Source: Nitrospirota bacterium (GTDB lineage: Bacteria; Nitrospirota; UBA9217). From it: a stretch of DNA of 64,000 nt. Shown in pieces: positions 21,388 to 31,072 of this stretch (positions are counted from its first letter, which is position 1; every line of letters starts with the position of its first letter). The notes below the pieces were generated by a model. It had not been told where the DNA came from. It was given only the letters and a program-made list of their open reading frames with translations, and ran no database searches. The translations under genes were made by a program, and so were the position numbers. The stretch spans positions 1 through 64,000 of the forward strand of contig JAOUEV010000003.1 of the NCBI GenBank assembly GCA_029858565.1, written 5' to 3'.

Positions 21388-21845
21388 GATTCGAGTATAT
21401 CGAACCGTTCGTGAACTCCACGAAGAACGTGCTCAAGGGCGTGCTGCGCTCCGAAGTTGCCAGCGGCCGGACATCGCTTGTCGAGGGCGGGGTGATCAAC
21501 GGCGAGGTCATGATCATCGTCCATGTGGCCGGCGAGTCCGAGGGGAGCGTCATCCTGAGCATGGACTCTCCGACCGCCGTCAACGTGTGCTCGGCCATGA
21601 GCGGCGCGCCCTGCGCGTCCCTCACCGGCGAGGGGCTGGACATCATGGCTGAACTGGCGAACATGATCACGGGCAACGCTACGAGCGTGCTGAACGATCT
21701 GGGCTACGATTTCACCATGTCCCCGCCGATCGTGCTGGCGGCGACACAGCTCCGGGAGAAGACGGCGGGCGTGGAGATGGTGCGCATCCCGATCCGGTCG
21801 TCCCACGGCGAGATCTTCGTGAACGTGGCGATGCGGACGAACTGA
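21384..21845 (+). CDS. cheX: CheX-like chemotaxis phosphatase
   Basis: 153 aa; RFEYIEPFVNSTKNVLKGVL...AELANMITGNA typical of CheX. Confidence 0.85.
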   Translation: MRFEYIEPFVNSTKNVLKGVLRSEVASGRTSLVEGGVINGEVMIIVHVAGESEGSVILSMDSPTAVNVCSAMSGAPCASLTGEGLDIMAELANMITGNATSVLNDLGYDFTMSPPIVLAATQLREKTAGVEMVRIPIRSSHGEIFVNVAMRTN

Positions 21846-21871
21846 AGCGGCAGAGAATTGTGCGGAGAACG

Positions 21872-22918
21872 ATGATGGGCGAGTTTCAGGAAAAAATATT
21901 GCTGGTCGATGACGAGCGGAACATCCGGGAGATCTATGCCAGCCTGCTCGCGGACCAGGGCTATTTCACCGCGGGTGCGGCGAGCGCCTCCGAGGCCCTG
22001 GCGCGGATCGGCGAGGAGCGGTTCGACATCGTCTTCGTCGACCACTTCCTCGGCAGCGACCGAGGTCTGGACCTCATCCCTGCCATGGCGGCCAGGGATC
22101 CGCGGCTCTCCTTTGTCATGTTCACGGCCAACGGCAACACCGACCTTGCCGTGGAGGCGCTCAAGCGCGGAGCATCGGATTATATCACCAAGCCCTTCAC
22201 CGTGGCCGAACTTTTGAAGAGCATCGATTATGTGAAGCGCAAGCGGGCGCTCGACGAGGAACGGCGAAGCCTGGAGGACACCCTCCGGCGAACGGTGGAG
22301 CAGAAGACCGAGGAACTGAGCACGATTCATCTGTCCGTGCTGTCCACGCTCGCGCAGACCGTGGAGAAAAAGGACCAGGGCACGTACGGCCACAGCAGAC
22401 GGGTCGCCCATTATGCCATGCTGATCGCCGCGGCCATTGATCTGCCCGAAAGCGAGCGGAACACGCTGCGCGACGCCGCCATGCTCCACGACATCGGCAA
22501 GATCGGCATCACGGACCTGGTCATCGGGAAAAAAGGCCCGCTCACCAGCGCAGAACGCGATCTCATCCGCAGCCATCCCCAGAAGGGGTTCGAGATCCTG
22601 CGGCCGATCAAGCAGTTTGAACGATTCCTCCCCGTCGTTCTGCACCATCATGAGCATTACGACGGTTCGGGGTATCCCTATGGCCTTGCCGGGGAGAATA
22701 TTCCGCTGCTGGCGCGCATCGTCACCATAGCGGACGCCTATGACGCCATGGTCTCGAACAGGCCCTACCGGAGCGGGGGCAGCCATGAGCGCGCGCTTGA
22801 AGAACTCACGGCCTATGCAGGCAAACAGTTCGATCCCCGGATCGTCGAGGTGTTCACGGTCGCCGACAGCCGGTACCGGCATATGTTCAACCTCAGCGGC
22901 TCGGCGTTCCAGCTGTAG
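21872..22918 (+). CDS. Response regulator with HD-GYP output domain
   Basis: REC FDIVFVDHFLGSDRGLDLIP; HD-GYP AAMLHDIGKIGI, HHEHYDGSGYPYGLAGENIPLLARIVTIADAYDAM. Confidence 0.93.
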   Translation: MMGEFQEKILLVDDERNIREIYASLLADQGYFTAGAASASEALARIGEERFDIVFVDHFLGSDRGLDLIPAMAARDPRLSFVMFTANGNTDLAVEALKRGASDYITKPFTVAELLKSIDYVKRKRALDEERRSLEDTLRRTVEQKTEELSTIHLSVLSTLAQTVEKKDQGTYGHSRRVAHYAMLIAAAIDLPESERNTLRDAAMLHDIGKIGITDLVIGKKGPLTSAERDLIRSHPQKGFEILRPIKQFERFLPVVLHHHEHYDGSGYPYGLAGENIPLLARIVTIADAYDAMVSNRPYRSGGSHERALEELTAYAGKQFDPRIVEVFTVADSRYRHMFNLSGSAFQL

Positions 22919-22965
22919 CACCCGCTTGCACTCCGGCCGTTCTTTCCTTGGTCTCATTCTAATCC

Positions 22966-22994
22966 TTGACACCGTTCCGGCTTCAGGCTATATT
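22966..22994 (+). promoter_or_regulatory. Sigma70-like promoter upstream of the Fur-family gene
   Basis: TTGACA-17 bp-TATATT. Confidence 0.6.
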
Positions 22995-23004
22995 TCACTA
23001 CCCT

Positions 23005-23427
23005 ATGCTGAAACAGCTTCGACAAAAGGGCGGCGTCAAGGGATTCAAGCGCACGCCGCAGCGTCTCGCGATCCTGGATTATCTCGACGGGAACACCTCC
23101 CATCCCTCGGCCGAGGAGATCTACAAGTCCGTGGGCCGGAAGAATCCCTCGCTTTCCTTCGCAACGGTCTACAACACGGTCAACACGCTGGTGCAGGCCG
23201 GCGCGATCCGGGAACTGACGATCGATCCCGACCGGAAGCGCTACGATCCCGACACGAGCGACCACCACCACCTGATCTGCCTTGAGTGCCGCACGGTGCA
23301 GGATGTGTTCGCCGAGATCCCCGTGGAGATTCCGCGGAGCATCACAAGCGATTTTACCGTCACGGGAAGCCACATTGAGTTCCGCGGCCTGTGTGGTCAC
23401 TGTAAAAAGAAGAAGCGGAGCAACTGA
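23005..23427 (+). CDS. Fur-family transcriptional regulator (Fur/PerR-like)
   Basis: RTPQRLAILDYLDGNTSHPSAEEIYKSV; DHHHLICLECRTVQDV; CGHCKKK. Confidence 0.92.
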   Translation: MLKQLRQKGGVKGFKRTPQRLAILDYLDGNTSHPSAEEIYKSVGRKNPSLSFATVYNTVNTLVQAGAIRELTIDPDRKRYDPDTSDHHHLICLECRTVQDVFAEIPVEIPRSITSDFTVTGSHIEFRGLCGHCKKKKRSN

Positions 23428-23471
23428 GCGGTCCGGACCCGATTTCAGGCCGGTACAGGAGGGAACGCACC

Positions 23472-24728
23472 ATGAGAACGACCGAGATCAAGCCGGGCAT
23501 CCACTGGGTCGGCGCCATAGACTGGGCGGTCCGTGATTTTCACGGGTATGTAACACCCAACGGCACGACCTATAACAACTATCTCATCCTCGACACCCAC
23601 ATCACCCTCATTGACACGGTCAAACACGATTTCGCCGAGTACACGGTCGAGAATATCCGGAGTCTCGCAGATCCCGCGAAGATCGAGAACGTGGTCATCA
23701 ACCACATCGAGAACGACCATATGTCGAGCATCGGCCAGATCATGGAACTTGCGCCGAAGGCAACGATCTACATCACCGATCGCGGCAAGAAGGGCCTCGA
23801 CCGTTTCTATGACACTTCGCGATGGACCTTCAAGATCGTGAAGACCGGAGATACGCTGAGCACAGGCACGAAGACGATCGTCTTCCTGGAAACGCCGATG
23901 CTTCACTGGCCCGACTCGATGATGAGCTATGTGAAAGAGGACAAGCTGCTGATCAGTCAGGACGCCTTTGGACAGCACATCGCCTCGGCAGTACGGTTCG
24001 ATGACGAGTACTGCGACCAGTATTCTGTCACGACACTGGAACATGCGGTGGTGGACTACTACGCCAATATTCTCATGCCCTTCGGCCAGCTCGTCAAGTC
24101 AAAGCTTGCCGAGGTCCAGAAGCTCGGGCTCGACATCGACATGATCGCCCCGGACCATGGCGTGATCTGGCGAAAGGACCCCGCGAAGATCCTGAAGATG
24201 TATCTTGATATGGCCGAGGGCAAAGCCGCGCGCAAGATCGTGATCATCTACGATACTATGTGGCACAGCACCGAGCACATGACGACCCCCCTGGCCGAGG
24301 GTATCAAAGCGGCCGGCGTCGAGGTGGAGGTGGTCAAGCTCCGGTCCACGCCCATGAGCGTGGCGATCAAGAAATTCTGGGAATGCCGGGGAGCGCTGAT
24401 CGGCACGCCGACGCTGAACAACATCATGTTCCCGAGCGTTGCCGAGTTCCTGCAGCACCTGAAGGGACTTCGGCCGAAAAGCAGGATGGTCGGCGCTTTC
24501 GGGAGTTTTGGCTGGGGCGGCGGCGCGGTGAAGGAGGCCTATGAGGTCCTCAAGGCCATGGGGCTCGAGACCGTGGAGCCGGGGATCCAGGTCATGTACC
24601 GGCCGAGCGTTGAGGACGATGAAAAGTGCTTCGCCTTCGGCAAGCAGTTCGCCGAGCGGGTGCTGGAGTACCAGCGAAAGCTGCAGGGAGACGAGCCGGG
24701 CGTGTGCCGGCCCGGGAAACAGCTGTAG
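23472..24728 (+). CDS. FprA family A-type flavoprotein (flavodiiron protein)
   Basis: 418 aa; NHIENDHMSS metal site, flavodoxin region IIYDTMWHSTEHM, GSFGWGGGAVKE. Confidence 0.93.
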   Translation: MRTTEIKPGIHWVGAIDWAVRDFHGYVTPNGTTYNNYLILDTHITLIDTVKHDFAEYTVENIRSLADPAKIENVVINHIENDHMSSIGQIMELAPKATIYITDRGKKGLDRFYDTSRWTFKIVKTGDTLSTGTKTIVFLETPMLHWPDSMMSYVKEDKLLISQDAFGQHIASAVRFDDEYCDQYSVTTLEHAVVDYYANILMPFGQLVKSKLAEVQKLGLDIDMIAPDHGVIWRKDPAKILKMYLDMAEGKAARKIVIIYDTMWHSTEHMTTPLAEGIKAAGVEVEVVKLRSTPMSVAIKKFWECRGALIGTPTLNNIMFPSVAEFLQHLKGLRPKSRMVGAFGSFGWGGGAVKEAYEVLKAMGLETVEPGIQVMYRPSVEDDEKCFAFGKQFAERVLEYQRKLQGDEPGVCRPGKQL

Positions 24729-24809
24729 GAAACGATTGTAGCCTGTAGCCGGGGTCCCGTGGCAGGAGTAACACAGGCTCCCTCATACCGAACCACCAAG
24801 GAGGACACC

Positions 24810-24938
24810 ATGTGGCGATGCACCGTGTGCGGTTATGTGTACGACGAAGCAAAGGAAGGAAAGAAGTTCGAAGATCTTCCTGATGACTGGACCTGTCCGG
24901 TCTGTAATGCGCCTAAAGAGGCGTTCGTTCGGGCGTAA
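24810..24938 (+). CDS. Rubredoxin
   Basis: 42 aa, missed by the ORF track: [42 protein letters not shown], two CxxC knuckles. Confidence 0.96.
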   Translation: MWRCTVCGYVYDEAKEGKKFEDLPDDWTCPVCNAPKEAFVRA

Positions 24939-24952
24939 CGTATCGTTCTGAC

Positions 24953-24988
24953 AAAAAAAGGCCGGAGGGGTTTCCCTCCGGCCTTTTT
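24953..24988. terminator. Bidirectional rho-independent terminator between rubredoxin and FadL-like genes
   Basis: AAAAAAAGGCCGGAGGGGTTTCCCTCCGGCCTTTTT. Confidence 0.9.
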
Positions 24989-25003
24989 GCGTTTCCAGGA
25001 ATG

Positions 25004-26518
25004 TTAGAAACGATAGCTGTACATCAACTGTGCGTTGTTCTGGCTGTGCTTGTTGGTAATACCCGAGCCGGCGTTCACTTTCACTTCCGGCGCGTAGGCG
25101 AGGGAGAGGTTCACTGCCTGCGCCTTGTCGATGTCATACCCGCAGCCAAGGGTGACATGGTTCTTGATGATGGCCGGGAAGAGCGAGTTCAGGTACGTGT
25201 CCGGGATCGGGTTGTTCGCGATGTTCAGACCGCCGCGCACGGTGAACTGGTCGGTCGCCTTGTATCCGGCGCCGAGCATGAACACGTTCTGGTCCTTCCA
25301 GTTCTGGAACAGGGTGGCGTTCAGCGCGGTGCCGCCGAAGGCTGCCGCGAACTGATTGTACTGCGAAGCCGCCGGGTCGGCGGTGAAGGTCATCTGGAAG
25401 TTCTTCATAACGCTTTCCCAGTTGATCCACTTGTAATCAACCACAAGCACAAGCTTGTCCGAGGCATGATAGGCAGCGCCCACGCCGATCGTCTGGGGCC
25501 ACTGGAAGTCCTTGATCGCGATCTTGCCCATGATCGGGATCGTTACGCCCGTATAACCCGCTCCGGTGGGCGCGCCGCCGGCAAGGACATTGTTGTCCAC
25601 ATTGGCATTGAACGCGACCGTTGCTCCAGTTGCTTCGAGATCGCCCAAAGCAGTCTTGCTGTGGTAAGTGGCGCCGAGGGTGAGCTGGCTGTTGACCTTG
25701 TAAACTCCGCCGAGCTTGCCCGCGAAACCCGTGCCTTTTGCCTTGCCTGAGAAGGCGCTGTCATCGGAGAAATCGAACCTGCCCCAGTTTACCGGGTCCA
25801 TCGGATTGATCATGCCTGCAGGAAGGGTGCAGCCTGCGCCACCCATGGTCGCGCAGCCGAAGGCGTCCATCATGCTGCCTGAGACCGTGCCGAAGGTCTG
25901 GGTCGAGCCGGGGAATCCCGCCATATCCATGAACATGCTGCCGGGCATGGCCATCTTGAGGTCCATGGTTGCCCAGACAAAATCGAGAGTCGCGCCGACG
26001 CCCAAGCCGTTGCTGTACTCATGGGCGATCGGGATGAGCAGCCGTCCCACACCGACCTCGGACCGGACCTTGTCCCCGGAACCGGCAGCAAGAAAGGAGC
26101 TTGCGTCAAATTCCGTTCCCATGCCGCCTTGGGCGAATAAGGCGATGCCGTAAGATGTGGAGCCGGACTTCTGTATCCAGCCGATAGCGGGCATGTAGAA
26201 CGCGTCTGCCGATGAATCTGCATCAGGAGCGCCGGTTGCCGACATGGAGACATTCGGCCCCAGGAAGCCCAGGGCCACATCCAGGCGGTTGCCGGGCTTC
26301 ATCAGGGAGAGCGTGGCCGGGTTGTTCATGACCGCGGCGGAGCCGTTGTCATAGGCCATGGACGCGCCGCCCATACCCGCGGCAACAGGGCCATAGCCTT
26401 CGAGGTTCATACCATTGGTTGCGAGAGCAGAGGGAACTGCGATGAACGAGGAGGAAAGGAAGAACGCAATGACGAGCAGTGCTGCAGCCTTTCTAATTCT
26501 GAAATTCAGATGATCCAT
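25004..26518 (-). CDS. OmpP1/FadL-family outer-membrane transporter
   Basis: 504 aa; signal peptide then NGMNLEGYGPVAAGMGGASMAYDNGSAAVMNNPATLS. Confidence 0.9.
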   Translation of the reverse strand: MDHLNFRIRKAAALLVIAFFLSSSFIAVPSALATNGMNLEGYGPVAAGMGGASMAYDNGSAAVMNNPATLSLMKPGNRLDVALGFLGPNVSMSATGAPDADSSADAFYMPAIGWIQKSGSTSYGIALFAQGGMGTEFDASSFLAAGSGDKVRSEVGVGRLLIPIAHEYSNGLGVGATLDFVWATMDLKMAMPGSMFMDMAGFPGSTQTFGTVSGSMMDAFGCATMGGAGCTLPAGMINPMDPVNWGRFDFSDDSAFSGKAKGTGFAGKLGGVYKVNSQLTLGATYHSKTALGDLEATGATVAFNANVDNNVLAGGAPTGAGYTGVTIPIMGKIAIKDFQWPQTIGVGAAYHASDKLVLVVDYKWINWESVMKNFQMTFTADPAASQYNQFAAAFGGTALNATLFQNWKDQNVFMLGAGYKATDQFTVRGGLNIANNPIPDTYLNSLFPAIIKNHVTLGCGYDIDKAQAVNLSLAYAPEVKVNAGSGITNKHSQNNAQLMYSYRF

Positions 26519-26692
26519 AAGAATACCCCCCTTTCAGTATATGCAAGAACATGCAATTTTGTAACATCGTTTTACTGGTAAGTCAACAAGTATTTAATAT
26601 TGTAAACCGTTTGTTGCAACAGGGAATATTTCACCTGTCGGGGGGGACAAGGCGGGCTTTTATAAGGGTGTGACAAGAAACAGGATAGTTGT

Positions 26693-26721
26693 TTGACACA
26701 GTGCGCCAAAGCTACTATAAT
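26693..26721 (+). promoter_or_regulatory. Consensus sigma70 promoter upstream of radC
   Basis: TTGACA-17 bp-TATAAT. Confidence 0.75.
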
Positions 26722-26745
26722 CGACAGCACCAATCAGGAAAAATA

Positions 26746-27456
26746 ATGGAAAATAACAGATCGAATCATTTGAAATCCTGGCCAGCGGGCGAGAGACCCC
26801 GGGAACGGCTGCTGCAGCACGGGGCAGAGGCGCTGACAGACGCGCAGCTGCTTGCGATCATCATCCGGAGCGGAGAGGGCGGCAGGACCGCTCTGGACCT
26901 GGGACGGGAACTGCTCGAGCAATTCGGCGATCTCGCGGGGATCGCCCGTGCCGGGACCAGCGAGATCTGCACGGTCAAGGGCATCGGACCGGCCAAAGCC
27001 GCCGAGATCAAGGCCGCTTTCGAGCTTGGACGGCGGCATCAGAAACCGAGTCTGGCCGGCGCGTCGCTCTGCGCCAGCAGCGAGGTGGCGGGATATTTCC
27101 TTCCGCGGCTCAAGGACGCGAAGCGCGAGGAGTTCCGGTGTGTGCTGCTGGATACGAAGAACCGTATCATCAAGGATGAGACCGTATCCATCGGCAGCCT
27201 TACGGCATCGCTGGTCCACCCCCGGGACACTTTCAAGACCGCGGTGCGCGAGTCCGCTGCCGCGGTGATCTTTGTGCACAATCATCCCAGCGGCGATACC
27301 CGGCCGAGCCAGGAGGACATCCTGCTTACGAAGCGGCTCGTGCAGGCCGGCGAGCTCCTCGGGATCAGGGTGCTCGATCATGTGATTGTGGGTAATGAGG
27401 GACATTTCAGCTTCCGGGACAACGGATTGATCACGCAGGCGAGTTTAAAAGAATAA
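26746..27456 (+). CDS. radC: RadC/JAB-domain DNA repair family protein
   Basis: SWPAGERPRERLLQHGAEALTDAQLLAIIIRSG; JAMM motif VHNHPSGDTRPSQED. Confidence 0.94.
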   Translation: MENNRSNHLKSWPAGERPRERLLQHGAEALTDAQLLAIIIRSGEGGRTALDLGRELLEQFGDLAGIARAGTSEICTVKGIGPAKAAEIKAAFELGRRHQKPSLAGASLCASSEVAGYFLPRLKDAKREEFRCVLLDTKNRIIKDETVSIGSLTASLVHPRDTFKTAVRESAAAVIFVHNHPSGDTRPSQEDILLTKRLVQAGELLGIRVLDHVIVGNEGHFSFRDNGLITQASLKE

Positions 27457-27470
27457 AACAAAAGAATCGA

Positions 27471-27637
27471 TCTCGCGCAAAGCCGCGAAGACGCAAAGAA
27501 AAGATTAACTATTAAAAGAATAAGCTACTGTGAGAGAAGCGACATATGACCATACGATGACGTAAGTATATACTTATTCTACTCTTCAATATTACGCGGT
27601 TATTGTCTTACTTTGCGACTTTGCGGCTTTGCGCGAG
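27471..27637. repeat. Large near-perfect inverted repeat built from (CGCAAAG)-type units
   Basis: Left TCTCGCGCAAAGCCGCGAAGACGCAAAGAAAA (27471-27502) against right arm CTTACTTTGCGACTTTGCGGCTTTGCGCGAGA (~27606-27637). Confidence 0.85.
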
Positions 27638-27700
27638 AAATGATCTTCTTGTCTTTCTTGTTGTTCCGTCCGAAGATATTTACCCAAAAGAGCTGACTTC

Positions 27701-28516
27701 ATGTCAATCACCACTCATTGCCGTACCGACGCTCACGTGCATCTCACCGGTCCTGATGCTTTGGAATCACTGCGTCGCGCGGGCATCTCCGCCGTCCGTG
27801 ACGCAGGCACGAAGAACAGCGCCGGGCTTGCGCTCCAGAGCGCATCCTCCGAAATCGTCATCCGATCAGCCGGACGGGCGCTTTCCAAAAAGGGCGGCTA
27901 CGGAGGCATGTTCGGCAAGGGCTTTGAAGCAGAAGCGGAGATCAAAGAGGAAATAAGAGCGCTCCGGAATGCCGGAGCTGGTATAATAAAGGTCATGGCA
28001 TCGGGGATCGTGAGCCTTTCTGATCCGGGAACGATCACATCGGGCGGATTCGGAGCTGCTGAACTGGTCGCGATCGTCAACGAGGCCAACGACCTGGGGC
28101 TTGGTGTCATGGCCCATGCCAATGGCGAAGAGGCCGTCATGAGCGCAGCCCTCGCAGGCGTCCGGTCGATCGAGCATGGGTTCTTTATGACCGAACGGGC
28201 CCTTGCGGAACTTGCGAAGGCCGGGATCTGGTGGGTGCCGACTATCGGCGCTCTTGAGCGGGCTGCGGCGGGTGCGAACGTCTCAGGTGACGCAAGGCAG
28301 AAGATCGATACGATCATCATGCAGCACCTGGCAATGATCAGGAAAGCCCATGAACAAGGCGTGAAACTCGCGATCGGCACTGATGCGGTTCTGCCTGATC
28401 CGCGGTATCGCGAGTATTATGAAGCGGAGCTGGATTACTTCCGGCAAGCGGGCATCGCTGATAAAGAAGTGGAAGGGATAGCCTGCGGGAGCGGCAGGGA
28501 ATTGCTAGGATTATAA
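27701..28516 (+). CDS. Amidohydrolase-family protein (compact)
   Basis: 271 aa; TDAHVHLTG metal motif, AHANGEEAV, SIEHGFFM, LAIGTDAVLPD. Confidence 0.82.
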   Translation: MSITTHCRTDAHVHLTGPDALESLRRAGISAVRDAGTKNSAGLALQSASSEIVIRSAGRALSKKGGYGGMFGKGFEAEAEIKEEIRALRNAGAGIIKVMASGIVSLSDPGTITSGGFGAAELVAIVNEANDLGLGVMAHANGEEAVMSAALAGVRSIEHGFFMTERALAELAKAGIWWVPTIGALERAAAGANVSGDARQKIDTIIMQHLAMIRKAHEQGVKLAIGTDAVLPDPRYREYYEAELDYFRQAGIADKEVEGIACGSGRELLGL

Positions 28517-28575
28517 GGATTAGAGGAGCAAAGGATTAAGAGAGAACCCTCTCGTCCTTTAATCCTGTAATCCTT
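28515..28575. repeat. Inverted repeat of AAGGATTA-type units
   Basis: AAGGATTAGAGGAGCAAAGGATTAAGAGAG ... CTCTCGTCCTTTAATCCTGTAATCCTT. Confidence 0.75.
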
Positions 28576-28622
28576 CGGATCCGTATTTTGTTAATCCTTA
28601 TTCTTCTTTTCTGGAGGTAATA

Positions 28623-29702
28623 ATGCGCATCGGTGTCCTTTCCGGCGGCGGCGACGCACCGGGGCTGAACGCGGTCATCCGCGCCGTAACCAAAACAGCG
28701 ATCTTCAAGTATGGCTGGGAAGTGACGGGCATCATCGACGGGTTCGAGGGGCTCATGAGCCCGACCAAGACCCGTCAGCTTACCTCCTGGAACACCCGGG
28801 GCATCCTGTTCGTGGGCGGCACGATCCTGGGCACCACGAACCGCGGCAATCCTTTTGCTCACAAGACCATGGTGAACGGCAAGGAGATCACCGAGGACAT
28901 GTCGTCGCTGGTGCTGAACAACATCAAGGAGCTCGGGCTCGACTGCATCGTGGTGATCGGCGGCGATGGATCGCTCAAGATCGGCCACGGCCTGTACAAG
29001 CTCGGCGTGCCGGTGATCGGCGTGCCCAAGACGATCGACAACGACCTCAGGGCGACCTACGTTACCTTCGGTTTCCAGACCGCGGTGGACACGGCCACCG
29101 AGGCCCTGGACAAGCTGCACACGACCGCGGAAAGCCACCAGCGCGTGATCGTGCTTGAGCTCATGGGCCGCTACGCTGGCTGGATCGCGCTCGAAGCAGG
29201 GATCGCCGGCAGCGCGGACGTGATCCTGATCCCCGAGATCCCGTTCAAGTGGGAAAAGGTCGCTGAGAAGCTGCTGGAGAGAAAAAAAGCGGGCAGCAAA
29301 TCGAGCATCGTGGTCGTTGCCGAGGGCGCCAAGCCCGAAGGCGGAGAGATGGCGGTTCGGGAAAAAGCAGCGGACGGGTATGTGCTGCGGCTCGGCGGCA
29401 TGGGCGAGCTCGTGGGCAGCGAGATCGCCAAGCGGACCGGCGTGGATGTGCGCGTCACCGTGCTCGGCCATCTGCAGCGCGGAGGCAGCCCGGACCCCTT
29501 TGACCGCCTGCTCGCCACGCGGTACGGCGCTGCCGCGGTGGAACTGATCGCGCAGAAGAAGTTCGGCCACATGGTCTCGTGGCAGCCGCCGGACATCACC
29601 TCGGTGCCCATCGAGAGCGCCATCGACACCCTTCGGCTCGTGGACCCCGAGGGAGACATGGTGAAGATGGCCGAGGGTATCGGGGTGAGCTTCGGCAGAT
29701 GA
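28623..29702 (+). CDS. pfkA: 6-phosphofructokinase
   Basis: 359 aa; MRIGVLSGGGDAPGLNAVIRA, VIGGDGSLKIG, GVPKTIDNDL, LGHLQRGGSPDPFDRLLATR. Confidence 0.95.
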   Translation: MRIGVLSGGGDAPGLNAVIRAVTKTAIFKYGWEVTGIIDGFEGLMSPTKTRQLTSWNTRGILFVGGTILGTTNRGNPFAHKTMVNGKEITEDMSSLVLNNIKELGLDCIVVIGGDGSLKIGHGLYKLGVPVIGVPKTIDNDLRATYVTFGFQTAVDTATEALDKLHTTAESHQRVIVLELMGRYAGWIALEAGIAGSADVILIPEIPFKWEKVAEKLLERKKAGSKSSIVVVAEGAKPEGGEMAVREKAADGYVLRLGGMGELVGSEIAKRTGVDVRVTVLGHLQRGGSPDPFDRLLATRYGAAAVELIAQKKFGHMVSWQPPDITSVPIESAIDTLRLVDPEGDMVKMAEGIGVSFGR

Positions 29703-30841
29703 CGCTCTTCGTCATAACCTTTTTCTCCATATACGGAGGGATGCATCTCTACGCGTTCCTCCGGGCGCGGGCCGCGCTCGGATTCGGGCCGGTGATCGGT
29801 ACGGCCGTGGCGCTGTTCATGGTCGCCATGACCGTGGTGCCTTTCCTGATCAGGGGACTCGAGCGGGCGGAGTACGAGCTTTCCGCGCGGGTCCTGTCCT
29901 ATGTGGGCTATATCTGGCTTGCGGCGATTTTCCTGTTCTTCATTTTCTCGCTGGCTTTTGATCTGTACAACCTAATCCTCCGCGGAACGTCCCTGTTTGC
30001 CGGCGACCAACTCGCCAGATTTCTGATCGCGCCGCACCTGTCCTTCCTGATCTGCACTGGTCTTTCCCTTTTCATTTGCCTGTACGGCTACTTTGAGGCC
30101 CAGAATATCCGCACCGAACGACTCACCCTGATCACGGACAAGCTTCCTGCTGGTATTGACCGGCTGACCATCGCGCAGATCACTGACGTGCATCTTGGCC
30201 TGATCATCCGGTGCGACCGCCTGGTAAGCATTCTGGAGGTCGTGAATGCGGCAAAGCCCGATATTCTCGTTGCGACCGGTGATATCGTGGACGCCCAGAT
30301 CAACCACCTGCCGGGCCTGCGCGAGCTGCTGCAGGACATCAAGCCGCGCTACGGCAAGTACGCCATCACGGGGAACCATGAGTACTACGCCGGGCTTGAG
30401 AAGGCGCTGGAGTTCATCACCCACGCGGGATTCACCATGCTCCGCGGAGAGTCGCGGGACCTCGGCGTTATCCAGATCGCGGGAGTGGACGACCGTACCG
30501 CGCTCCAGGTGCACGCGCAACGACCGGTTTCGGACTCCGAGGCGCTCAAGCGGACCGACCGCAAAAAGAATTTCGTGCTCTTCCTCAAGCATCAGCCCCA
30601 TCCTGATCCCGACGCTATCGGGCTCTTTGATCTCATGCTCTCGGGCCATACGCACAAGGGGCAGATATGGCCCTTCCGGTATATTGCCGGACGCGTTCAT
30701 CCATTCCTTGCCGGCAAGTATGACGCGGGCAAGGGTTCCATCGTCTACACGTCCCGCGGCACCGGCACCTGGGGCCCGCCGATCCGCTTCCTGTCGCCGC
30801 CGGAAGTGACGGTGATCGAACTGGTGCGGAACAGATCGTGA
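29699..30841 (+). CDS. Membrane-anchored metallophosphoesterase
   Basis: N-terminal TM helices; AQITDVHLGLI, TGDIVDAQ, GNHEYY, LSGHTHKGQIWPF. Confidence 0.92.
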   Translation: MTLFVITFFSIYGGMHLYAFLRARAALGFGPVIGTAVALFMVAMTVVPFLIRGLERAEYELSARVLSYVGYIWLAAIFLFFIFSLAFDLYNLILRGTSLFAGDQLARFLIAPHLSFLICTGLSLFICLYGYFEAQNIRTERLTLITDKLPAGIDRLTIAQITDVHLGLIIRCDRLVSILEVVNAAKPDILVATGDIVDAQINHLPGLRELLQDIKPRYGKYAITGNHEYYAGLEKALEFITHAGFTMLRGESRDLGVIQIAGVDDRTALQVHAQRPVSDSEALKRTDRKKNFVLFLKHQPHPDPDAIGLFDLMLSGHTHKGQIWPFRYIAGRVHPFLAGKYDAGKGSIVYTSRGTGTWGPPIRFLSPPEVTVIELVRNRS

Positions 30842-30923
30842 TGTGAACAGTACCTTGCCTTCCGTTTGCTTCTCTCCTATGATGATCGTCAAGTACTACA
30901 CGGAAAGAACCGCACTGCTTTTG

Positions 30924-31029
30924 CTCGCACGAAGCCACGAAGACACGAAGAAAGTCTTAAACCCGGGGATTTGAACGACGTAAATACTTGTTGTCATTTA
31001 TTCTCTGTGGCTTCGTGCCTTCGTGTGAG
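30924..31029. repeat. Inverted repeat of CACGAAG-type units
   Basis: CTCGCACGAAGCCACGAAGACACGAAG (30924-30950) versus CTCTGTGGCTTCGTGCCTTCGTGTGAG (31003-31029). Confidence 0.8.
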
Positions 31030-31072
31030 AACAGGGTTCCAGATTCCGCAGTTGATAGCGAGGGAGGGGGGC

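Noticed and set aside
27471-31029. Possible CRISPR-like repeats in intergenic gaps
   Set aside because: Units are 7-8 nt, degenerate and without spacers; no cas genes in the window.
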